From Thiosulfativibrio sp964601165 (GTDB lineage: Bacteria; Pseudomonadota; Gammaproteobacteria; Thiomicrospirales; Thiomicrospiraceae), in NCBI GenBank assembly GCA_964601165.1, contig CAZRMK010000031.1, positions 1-19,789 of the forward strand: 19,789 nt of DNA. Direction: 5' to 3'. The position numbers were made by a program, and so were the translations under genes. Below, piece by piece: positions 9,151 to 15,397 of this stretch. The notes beneath the pieces were generated by a model. The model was not told the origin of the DNA. It did no database searches and saw only the letters and a list, made by a program, of their open reading frames with translations. Position 1 is the stretch's first letter. The number at the start of each line of letters is the position of its first letter.

Positions 9151-9180
9151 CATAAAAGCCTGCTACAGCAGGCTTTTATG
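9151..9180. terminator. Bidirectional hairpin terminator after hslR
   Basis: A perfect 13-bp stem, CATAAAAGCCTGC (9151-9163) with GCAGGCTTTTATG (9168-9180), encloses a 4-nt loop. Runs of A and T at the stem base let it work on either strand. It starts 3 nt after the hslR stop and separates hslR from converging prkB. Confidence 0.85.
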
Positions 9181-9187
9181 TAGATTA

Positions 9188-9360
9188 CTTAGCCCTAATC
9201 CGCAAGTAGGGTCATAGATTAGTGTGCAAGTAATTGATGTGCATAGTGAATTTTAAAAAACCGTGATCACCTAATTGGTGATAAGGCTTTTTTAAAATTT
9301 GCTAGGCGCATCAAGGACTTGTGGAATAATCATGATTTATACTTGCGGATTAGGGCTAAG
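9188..9360. repeat. 173-bp MITE-like element with perfect 21-bp terminal inverted repeats
   Basis: The left end 9188-9208 (TTAGCCCTAATCCGCAAGTA, plus a leading C) is the exact reverse complement of 9340-9360. There is no open frame inside. The interior holds a hairpin terminator (9255-9293) and a segment at 9225-9248, TGCAAGTAATTGATGTGCAT onward, which resembles the core of the palindromic repeats at 12903-12970 and 15327-15391. The flanks share GTAGA on both sides (9180-9184 and 9361-9365), but offset by 3 nt on the left, so a target duplication is possible and not proven. Confidence 0.75.
9255..9293. terminator. Bidirectional hairpin terminator serving prkB (and hslR read-through)
   Basis: The stem ATCACC (9266-9271) pairs with GGTGAT (9277-9282) over a 5-nt loop. 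It extends outward with a few mismatches into an A6/T6 pairing (9255-9260 with 9288-9293). On the minus strand the stem is followed by TTTTTT, the layout of an intrinsic terminator for prkB; the plus strand shows the same. It lies inside the MITE-like element. Confidence 0.75.
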
Positions 9361-9368
9361 GTAGAAAA

Positions 9369-10310
9369 TTAACCTAGCTTAGCGATTGCCGCACGTTTTT
9401 TGGCGATAAGTGTTTGGATAATTGGAGTCATAATAATATCCATTGCTTTCACCATTTGAGTGCCTGAACAAATCATAGTGGTTTCATTTTGCAACCAAGC
9501 GCCTTCAATTTGATTGACAATTAAGCTTAAATCTTCAACATCCTTATGGCGAACATGAGTAATGATTAAAGAATCTTTAGCAGCTGGACCCATTGGGGCT
9601 TTTTCGGTTTGAGTAGAAAAAGGATCAGAAATGTCTACTAAAGGAATACGCTGAAAATTAACGTGAGTACGGTGGAACTGAGGCACAATAGTTTCCATAT
9701 AGTCGTCCATACGCTCCATAATCGTATCACGAACCTGAGAGATAGAATAAGGACGCTCAGAGGTATCGCGATAGATTTTTTGCATCCATTCTATATTGAT
9801 AACAGGAGTAACCCCTACGCCAAGGTCAACATGTTGGGCAACATCATGCATGCCTTCTTTAGGGCCATGATCCATACGTTTTACCGCACCATGAAGACCT
9901 TCGTAGAAAAGAATATCTGAGCCATCTTCAATGTCTTCCCAAGGAGTGAATTCACCAGGCAGATAATCACTTCCTAGGCGTGCATTATGCTGATCTGCTT
10001 CTTCTTCAGAGTGAATGTAATAACGCTTTTTTCCCATTCCCGTTTCTTTATAAGTTTTGAATAATTCTTCTAGTTTATTGAATTCATTTGCTGCTTCAGC
10101 AAAGTGCGTTAATACTGACCCGCAACTTTTCTTAGATTCTGCTACCTTTGCACGCATTTCGACACGGGTATATTTGTGAAAACTATCGCCCTCAATAATG
10201 GCAACTTTAAGTTTTTCACGTTTAAAAATTTCTTCTACCGCACGTTTTACAAATGAAGTTCCTGCTCCTGAAGAGCCTGTGACGGCGACGATTGGGTGTT
10301 GTACTGACAT
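9369..10310 (-). CDS. prkB: Phosphoribulokinase (proteobacterial type)
   Basis: PRK phosphorylates ribulose 5-phosphate with ATP to give ribulose 1,5-bisphosphate, the substrate of RuBisCO, in the Calvin cycle. The 313-residue protein begins HPIVAVTGSSGAGTSFVKRA; the P-loop GSSGAGTS is at residues 12-19, the form seen in bacterial class I PRKs. Further family segments are IIEGDSFHKYTRVEMR, SHFGAEAAN-like CGSVLTHFAEAANEF, DILFYEGLHGAV and VTPVINIEWMQKI. The frame is open up to 10433, but ATG 10310 is chosen because AAGGAG lies 7 nt upstream and the peptide begins exactly at the conserved N-terminus. It follows gyrB on the same strand after 122 bp that hold two palindromes, and may be partly transcribed from gyrB. 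It shows that the organism is probably autotrophic, although no RuBisCO gene is in the window. Confidence 0.96.
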   Translation of the reverse strand: MSVQHPIVAVTGSSGAGTSFVKRAVEEIFKREKLKVAIIEGDSFHKYTRVEMRAKVAESKKSCGSVLTHFAEAANEFNKLEELFKTYKETGMGKKRYYIHSEEEADQHNARLGSDYLPGEFTPWEDIEDGSDILFYEGLHGAVKRMDHGPKEGMHDVAQHVDLGVGVTPVINIEWMQKIYRDTSERPYSISQVRDTIMERMDDYMETIVPQFHRTHVNFQRIPLVDISDPFSTQTEKAPMGPAAKDSLIITHVRHKDVEDLSLIVNQIEGAWLQNETTMICSGTQMVKAMDIIMTPIIQTLIAKKRAAIAKLG

Positions 10311-10332
10311 AGACAATCTCCTTAGATTATGT

Positions 10333-10364
10333 CCTAAATACTGTAAGTCCTTGCAAGATTTAGG
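10333..10364. repeat. Short (32-bp) palindromic repeat in the prkB leader
   Basis: CCTAAAT (10333-10339) and ATTTAGG (10358-10364) flank an inner part with CTGTAAG and TTGCAAG. Compared with the copy at 15327-15391 it looks like the same element lacking about 22 bp of the centre. It ends about 23 nt upstream of the prkB start codon, next to the ribosome site. Confidence 0.65.
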
Positions 10365-10400
10365 TTTAAAATATAATTTCTCAAAAGCTCGGGGCAACAC

Positions 10401-10430
10401 CTCGTTCCCATGCTGGGGCATGGGAACGAG
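10401..10430. repeat. REP-like perfect hairpin abutting the gyrB stop codon
   Basis: CTCGTTCCCATGC (10401-10413) and GCATGGGAACGAG (10418-10430) form a perfect 13-bp stem with a 4-nt loop. The GTTCCCA...TGGGAAC palindrome resembles extragenic REP sequences common in many proteobacterial genomes and often linked to REP-associated transposases (from memory, unverified). It lies 2 nt beyond the gyrB stop and could protect the gyrB mRNA 3' end or weaken transcription into prkB; it has no T-run. Confidence 0.75.
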
Positions 10431-10432
10431 CA

Positions 10433-12880
10433 CTAAACATCCAAGTTTTCTACTTGTAGAGCATTAGATTCAATAAATTTTCTTCTTGGCTCAACTTCGT
10501 CTCCCATTAAAGTGGTGAATACTTGATCTGCTGCAATGGCATCGGTGATGGTCACTTGCAGTAGACTGCGGCTTTCTGCATTCATAGTGGTATCCCAAAG
10601 TTGTTCAGGATTCATTTCTCCCAAACCTTTGTAACGTTGAATGTTTTGACCTCGTTTCGCTTCTTTCATGAGCCAATCAAGAGCATCTTTAAATGAGCTA
10701 ATGGATTGTTGCTTTTCACCTCGTTGAATATAAGCTGTGGTGCTGAGGAGCCCTTTGAGATCTTCTGCTAGTTTTGCGATGGTATCATATTCTGGTGAAG
10801 CAAAAAATTCTTCACCGTAGATTTGCGAATTTAAACTACCATGCTCTCGTTGTTGGAGACAAATTTGAAATTTAGACTCTCCCTCAAGTGCTGTTTCAAC
10901 GCTAAGCTGATAAGTTACTTTTTGGCTTTCTCCAATGGCACTTAAAATAGGTTGAAGTTGTGCATTCCATGAATTTAATTGCTCTTCATCATTCAGCATG
11001 TCTATTGTAATCCTAGCAGAATTAATTATCTGATTAAGCAAGGTTGAACTGTAACGGCGTGCTAAGCGTTGAATAATTCGTTCGACTTTTAGATGATTTT
11101 TAGCAAGCTTTTCAAGCGGTAATCCAGAGATTACAGGGCCTTCTTTGGCGATTGATAAACCAGCTTGATCGAGTGCGGTTTGTAGTAAATAATTTTCTAG
11201 TTCAGAATCATCTTTTAAGTATCTTTCTTGCTTGCCTTTTTTAACTTTATAAAGTGGCGGTTGAGCAATGTAGATATAGCCTTTTTCGACCAGTTCTGGT
11301 AGTTGACGATAGAAGAAAGTTAGTAAAAGGGTGCGAATATGAGAGCCATCAACATCGGCATCGGTCATGATAATAATGCGGTGATAACGTAATTTTTCGA
11401 TGTTATATTCGTCAGGGCCGATGCCACAACCGAGGGCTGTAATTAAGGTTCCTACTTCGGCAGAGGATATCATTTTATCAAAACGAGCTTTTTCAACATT
11501 AAGTATTTTGCCTTTTAACGGCAAAATGGCTTGGGTTCGACGGTCTCTGCCTTGCTTAGCAGAGCCTCCAGCTGAGTCACCCTCCACTAGATATAGTTCT
11601 GAAAAAGCGGGATCTTTTTCTTGGCAATCTGCTAGCTTTCCTGGTAGACCAGCAATATCTAACGCCCCTTTACGTCGCGTCATTTCGCGGGCTTTACGTG
11701 CGGCTTCACGTGCACGAGCAGCGTCCATTATTTTTGCAAAAACGGCTAAGGCTTCTTTAGGGTTTTCTAGTAAGAATTCAGATAATTTTTCATTCATAGC
11801 GGTTTCAACCGCAGTTTTTACTTCTGAAGAAACCAGTTTATCTTTGGTTTGAGATGAAAACTTAGGATCTGGTACTTTGACCGAGATAATTGCTGCCAAG
11901 CCTTCGCGTGCATCATCACCTGAAACGGTCATCTTATATTTTTTGGTTAAGCCTTCGGACTCTGCATATTGATTCATTGAGCGAGTGAGTGCTGCTCTAA
12001 AACCTGATAAATGAGACCCTCCATCACGTTGCGGAATGTTGTTGGTAAAGCAGAAAATAGATTCTTGGTAAGATTCTGACCATTGCATGGCCACTTCTAC
12101 GGTAATATCGTCTTTAACTGTTGAGAAATAGAAAGCTTTTTCATGAATTGTAGTTTTATTGGTATTGATGTAGTCAACAAAGGCTTTAATTCCACCCTCA
12201 AACTCAAAAATCTCATGGCGATCAGTGCGTTTATCTCGTAACTCAATGTGTACACCAGAGTTGAGGAAAGACAGTTCTCTTAAGCGTTTTAGGAGGTAGT
12301 CAAAGCTAAACTCAATTTGAGAAAAAGTTTTTTTACTGGGCAAAAAGCGAATTTCGGTGCCCGTTTCTTCAGTTTCTGCCACATCTTTTAAAGGTGCTTG
12401 TGGTTCGCCGTGAATATAGCTTTGTTTCCAAATATGACCGTCGCGCTTAATAGTTAGCGTGAGTTCTTCTGATAAGGCATTAACTACCGAGACACCTACT
12501 CCATGTAAGCCACCAGAGACTTTGTAAGAGTTGTCGTCAAATTTACCACCAGCATGGAGTATGGTCATAATAACTTCGGCAGCTGACACCCCTTCTTCTT
12601 TGTGAATATCGACGGGAATGCCTCGCCCATTATCCCATACAGAAAGGGAGCCATCGGTATGAATGGTTACCACGACCTTATCACAATGACCGGCGAGAGC
12701 TTCATCTATACCATTATCAACCACTTCAAAGACCATGTGGTGTAGCCCAGTACCATCATCGGTATCGCCAATATACATGCCTGGTCGTTTACGAACTGCA
12801 TCCAAGCCTTTTAAAACTTGAATCGAGGTGGAGTCGTATTCGTTTGTTACAGCGGGGGTTTGAGTGGCTTCGTCAGTCAT
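10433..12880 (-). CDS. gyrB: DNA gyrase subunit B
   Basis: GyrB is the ATPase subunit that, with GyrA, introduces negative supercoils. The 815-residue protein has the GHKL ATPase domain (VVDNGIDEAL, WDNGRGIPVDIHKEEG, GGLHGVGVSVVNALS), the transducer with the switch lysine in QTKDKL, and the TOPRIM domain with EGDSAGGSA (E433) and DADVDGSH (D507, D509, D511) for metal binding. QRYKGLGEMNPEQLW marks the C-terminal GyrA contact region. The length, close to the 804 of E. coli, includes the roughly 165-residue insertion after the TOPRIM core found in Gram-negative GyrB. The start at 12880 has a poor ribosome site but fits the conserved N-terminus. It lies downstream of recF, separated by a 148-bp gap holding its own likely promoter and a palindromic repeat in the leader. 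Confidence 0.98.
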   Translation of the reverse strand: MTDEATQTPAVTNEYDSTSIQVLKGLDAVRKRPGMYIGDTDDGTGLHHMVFEVVDNGIDEALAGHCDKVVVTIHTDGSLSVWDNGRGIPVDIHKEEGVSAAEVIMTILHAGGKFDDNSYKVSGGLHGVGVSVVNALSEELTLTIKRDGHIWKQSYIHGEPQAPLKDVAETEETGTEIRFLPSKKTFSQIEFSFDYLLKRLRELSFLNSGVHIELRDKRTDRHEIFEFEGGIKAFVDYINTNKTTIHEKAFYFSTVKDDITVEVAMQWSESYQESIFCFTNNIPQRDGGSHLSGFRAALTRSMNQYAESEGLTKKYKMTVSGDDAREGLAAIISVKVPDPKFSSQTKDKLVSSEVKTAVETAMNEKLSEFLLENPKEALAVFAKIMDAARAREAARKAREMTRRKGALDIAGLPGKLADCQEKDPAFSELYLVEGDSAGGSAKQGRDRRTQAILPLKGKILNVEKARFDKMISSAEVGTLITALGCGIGPDEYNIEKLRYHRIIIMTDADVDGSHIRTLLLTFFYRQLPELVEKGYIYIAQPPLYKVKKGKQERYLKDDSELENYLLQTALDQAGLSIAKEGPVISGLPLEKLAKNHLKVERIIQRLARRYSSTLLNQIINSARITIDMLNDEEQLNSWNAQLQPILSAIGESQKVTYQLSVETALEGESKFQICLQQREHGSLNSQIYGEEFFASPEYDTIAKLAEDLKGLLSTTAYIQRGEKQQSISSFKDALDWLMKEAKRGQNIQRYKGLGEMNPEQLWDTTMNAESRSLLQVTITDAIAADQVFTTLMGDEVEPRRKFIESNALQVENLDV

Positions 12881-12902
12881 AAGTTTTAAGGTCTTTTTTA
12901 AG

Positions 12903-12970
12903 TTGAACCTAGATCACTGCAAGTGCTTGCACTCTATATGCACAATCACTTGCAGTAATTTTAGGTTGAA
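12903..12970. repeat. Palindromic repeat (about 68 bp) in the gyrB leader
   Basis: Arms at 12903-12925 and 12947-12970 share a perfect ACTGCAAGTG/CACTTGCAGT core and CCTA/TAGG outer parts. Read on the minus strand, the centre (TGCAAGTGATTGTGCATATA onward) matches the plus-strand centre of the copy at 15327-15391 almost base for base, so the two are copies of one element in opposite orientation. It falls between the candidate gyrB promoter and the gyrB start and would fold in the mRNA leader. Confidence 0.8.
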
Positions 12971-12983
12971 AGATAACCGTAAA

Positions 12984-12992
12984 ATTATATCA
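12984..12992 (-). promoter_or_regulatory. Candidate extended -10 promoter of gyrB
   Basis: The minus strand reads TGATATAAT, a perfect TATAAT with the TGn extension. No good -35 is visible, which an extended -10 can tolerate. Transcription starting about 7 nt downstream would give a leader of roughly 95 nt before gyrB. Confidence 0.55.
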
Positions 12993-13028
12993 CAAAAGAG
13001 CTTTTGGAATTGAAATACCACCAATTTA

Positions 13029-14132
13029 TCAATACAAGCAAACTTCTCCTAAGGTGATTTTATAGATATTGGCTGTCTCTGGAGATAAAATTGGAATTAA
13101 AGAGGATGAAGTTGTGGTGATGATGTGTTGAATGTTTAGACAGTCTAGTAACTTTAACAAGGTTAAGCGATGGTGTTCGTCTAGTTCAGCAGGTAAATCA
13201 TCTATCAGCATAATTACTGGCTCTTTAGATATTTTTTCATACAAAGAGGCTTGTGCCAAGAGTAAAGCGCAAACAAAAAGTTTTTGTTGCCCACGGGAGA
13301 GTTTTAATGAGGCTTCTTGTGAGCCAATACCAAAGCGTAAATCAGCTCGGTGACAACCATACTGGGTAAAGCCTTGTTGATAATCTTTGGCATAGTTTGC
13401 CGCCAATAAATTAGCTAAACTTTGGGTTTGCTTAGGCTTGCCAGACTGCTTCGGCCAGCCAGAGCGATAATGAATTGCTATATCTGCTGTAATTTCAGGC
13501 ATGAGGGCAGTACAAAATTCAATTAAGTAGGGGGTGATTTGCTCAACATAAGATTGTCTAATTTGGTGAATATCTTCAGCTACCTCAACTAGTTGCTTAT
13601 CCCACAAGGTCGATTGTGGTTGAGGAAGTTTTTGGCGTAGAGCATGGTTTCTCTGTTTAAGAATACGCTGGTAGTGCCGCCATAACGGCGTAAATTTTGG
13701 AGCATGGTGAAAGCACCCCCAGTTAAGAAAATGTCGCCTTGCTTTGGGACCTTCTTCTAGCAGGCGATGGCTTTCAGGAGTTAGCAGTTGTACAGGGAGT
13801 TTATTAGCCAGCTCAGATTGATTGTGTAGGTTGTTGCCATTGAGTTTAAGAGTAGAGCTATGTTCCGAACGACTTAATCCCAGTTTGTGGGTTTGTGCTT
13901 GCTGTTTTACCTGTGAAAATAAGGTAAATTCAGTTTGATCTTGTTGAATGAGGTGTTTGGGTTGGTTGGTTCTAAACGATCGTCCCGTTGATAGTACCCA
14001 GATACCTTCAATAATAGCAGTTTTACCTGCCGCATTATCGCCAACAATTAAATTTAGTTTAGGCGATAGTGATAGTTGAACATGGTTTAGGTTACGAAAT
14101 TGTTGTAGAGAAAATTGAGTAATTTTTGCCAT
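13029..14132 (-). CDS. recF: DNA replication and repair protein RecF
   Basis: RecF is an SMC-like ATPase that, with RecO and RecR, loads RecA at single-strand gaps. The 367-residue protein starts MAKITQFSLQQFRNLNHVQL and has the Walker A GDNAAGKT (31-38), the ABC signature LSRGQQKLFVCALLLAQ and the Walker B VIMLIDDLPAELDEHH. The signature SRGQ and ELD region are intact. The frame is open to 14192, which would overlap dnaN by 34 bp; ATG 14132 fits the family N-terminus and leaves a 26-bp gap, so it is chosen although its ribosome site is weak. It belongs to the dnaA-dnaN-recF-gyrB cluster. Confidence 0.95.
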   Translation of the reverse strand: MAKITQFSLQQFRNLNHVQLSLSPKLNLIVGDNAAGKTAIIEGIWVLSTGRSFRTNQPKHLIQQDQTEFTLFSQVKQQAQTHKLGLSRSEHSSTLKLNGNNLHNQSELANKLPVQLLTPESHRLLEEGPKARRHFLNWGCFHHAPKFTPLWRHYQRILKQRNHALRQKLPQPQSTLWDKQLVEVAEDIHQIRQSYVEQITPYLIEFCTALMPEITADIAIHYRSGWPKQSGKPKQTQSLANLLAANYAKDYQQGFTQYGCHRADLRFGIGSQEASLKLSRGQQKLFVCALLLAQASLYEKISKEPVIMLIDDLPAELDEHHRLTLLKLLDCLNIQHIITTTSSSLIPILSPETANIYKITLGEVCLY

Positions 14133-14158
14133 TAAAGATACGAAGTTAAGAGGGGTTC

Positions 14159-15265
14159 TTATATACGCATTGGCATAATAACGTGCTGGCATTCACATAA
14201 ATCTGTGTGTATGGTAAATAGGCAACTGCTATTGGCATCTTTTAAGTGCAGAGTAACCAGTTCATCATGCATGGAATTTAAAACATCGAGTAAATAGTTA
14301 ACATTAAATCCTATCTCCATTTCTGGGCCTTGGTAATCAATTGACATGTCTTCATGAGATTCATCCTGTTCAGAATTTTGTGCATGGACAGATAATAAGT
14401 TAGGTGCTAGTTCAAACCTAATCCCTTTAAATTTATCATTGGATAAAATAGCAGAGCGTTGTAATAAACTTTTAAATAATTCATGTGAAGTTTGAATGCT
14501 TTGGTCATTATTAGTTGGGATAACGCGGCGGTAATCAGGAAAGCGTCCATCTACCAGTTTACAGGTAAAGACAGTATCTTCTAATTGTACTGTTAGGTAG
14601 TTTTTAGCCAGTGCAACAGTAATTAGAGTTTCATCATCACTAAGCAGTTTTTGTAGTTCTAAAACCCCTTTACGAGGTAAAATAGCTTGAGTTGCGGTTA
14701 AGCCTTCAGTTTCTAATTGGGTTGTGCAAGTCGATAACCGATGGCCATCGGTTGCTACAACACGCAGTAATTGGTTGCTAATGTCAAATAGCATGCCGTT
14801 TAAATAGAAGCGGACATCTTGGCTTGCCATTGCAAAGGCGGTATTTTGAATTAAATACTTTAATTGTTGCTGTTGCATGGAAAATGACAAGGTGGTTTGG
14901 GTTAAATCAAGGGTTGGAAAATCATTGGCAGGTAAAGTTGAGAGTTTAAAGCGCGATCTTCCCGCCACAAGGCTACAACGGCTCTGGTCAAAATCTAATA
15001 CAATAGTTAATCCTTCTGGCAGTGAGCGAACAATGGTAATTAATTTAATCGCCGGTAAGGTAATATCAAAATCACCTTCAGAACTTTCTAGCTCTGTTTG
15101 TGCACGAGTTTCAATTTCTAAATCTGAGGCGGTAACCGTTAGGATATTGTGTTTTATTTGCAATAAAACATTGCCTAAAACAACCATAGTTTGGCGCTTT
15201 TCTACCACTCCTGATACGGTTTGTAAAACCCGTAATAAGTTTTCACGAGACAGACTGATTTTCAT
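14159..15265 (-). CDS. dnaN: DNA polymerase III beta subunit (sliding clamp)
   Basis: The 368-residue protein is the ring-shaped processivity clamp of the replicase, close to the 366 residues of E. coli. It starts MKISLSRENLLRVLQTVSGVVEKR and shows three consecutive clamp domains, including VATDGHRLSTCT near the middle, KLVDGRFPDYRRVIP, and the conserved C-terminal VIMPMRI that forms part of the partner-binding pocket. The start has AGGAT 8 nt upstream. Just before that site lies TGCAAGGTCTC (15294-15284, minus strand), a motif that also occurs upstream of dnaA. The 132-bp gap to dnaA carries a palindromic repeat whose edge contributes a perfect TATAAT facing dnaN. Confidence 0.97.
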   Translation of the reverse strand: MKISLSRENLLRVLQTVSGVVEKRQTMVVLGNVLLQIKHNILTVTASDLEIETRAQTELESSEGDFDITLPAIKLITIVRSLPEGLTIVLDFDQSRCSLVAGRSRFKLSTLPANDFPTLDLTQTTLSFSMQQQQLKYLIQNTAFAMASQDVRFYLNGMLFDISNQLLRVVATDGHRLSTCTTQLETEGLTATQAILPRKGVLELQKLLSDDETLITVALAKNYLTVQLEDTVFTCKLVDGRFPDYRRVIPTNNDQSIQTSHELFKSLLQRSAILSNDKFKGIRFELAPNLLSVHAQNSEQDESHEDMSIDYQGPEMEIGFNVNYLLDVLNSMHDELVTLHLKDANSSCLFTIHTDLCECQHVIMPMRI

Positions 15266-15324
15266 ATTTAAGTATCCTGTTAAGAGACCTTGCAGCCCTT
15301 TTAAGAAAAGCGTTTAAGCTAATT

Positions 15325-15330
15325 ATTATA
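15325..15330 (-). promoter_or_regulatory. Candidate -10 box of a dnaN promoter at the edge of a palindromic repeat
   Basis: The minus strand reads TATAAT 60 nt before the dnaN start. No good -35 is present at 16-18 nt. The box overlaps the end of the repeat at 15327-15391, and the same 17-mer including the box recurs upstream of the M48 protease gene, again facing the gene. Confidence 0.4.
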
Positions 15331-15391
15331 CCTAAATCCTGCAAGTGATTGTGCGTATAGACGTGTAAGCACTTGCAGGATTAAGGTTATA
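15327..15391. repeat. Palindromic repeat (65 bp) between dnaA and dnaN
   Basis: The left arm TATACCTAAATCCTGCAAGT (with a final G at 15347) and the right arm 15370-15391 are near-perfect inverted repeats, with an 11-bp exact core TCCTGCAAGTG. The centre matches the copy in the gyrB leader. It ends 7 nt before the dnaA stop codon. Confidence 0.8.
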
Positions 15392-15397
15392 GATGCC

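Noticed and set aside
10326..10331. CATAAT as -10 of a prkB promoter (minus strand)
   Set aside because: Transcription would start inside the AAGGAG ribosome site of prkB, leaving no usable leader.
10311..10433. N-terminal extension of phosphoribulokinase by 41 residues (open frame from 10433)
   Set aside because: The extension is encoded by the REP-like hairpin and the short palindrome, overlaps the gyrB stop, and a strong AAGGAG precedes the ATG at 10310.
11400..11852. 150-residue open frame on the plus strand inside gyrB
   Set aside because: It is antisense to the conserved GyrB TOPRIM and transducer coding sequence, has low-complexity Ser/Arg/Ala composition and resembles no family.
14133..14192. 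N-terminal extension of RecF (open frame from 14192)
   Set aside because: It overlaps dnaN by 34 bp and adds 20 residues not expected in RecF, whose family N-terminus starts at the MAKITQF methionine.
14877..15317. 146-residue open frame on the plus strand over dnaN
   Set aside because: It is antisense to the conserved start of dnaN and its composition follows from the dnaN codons.
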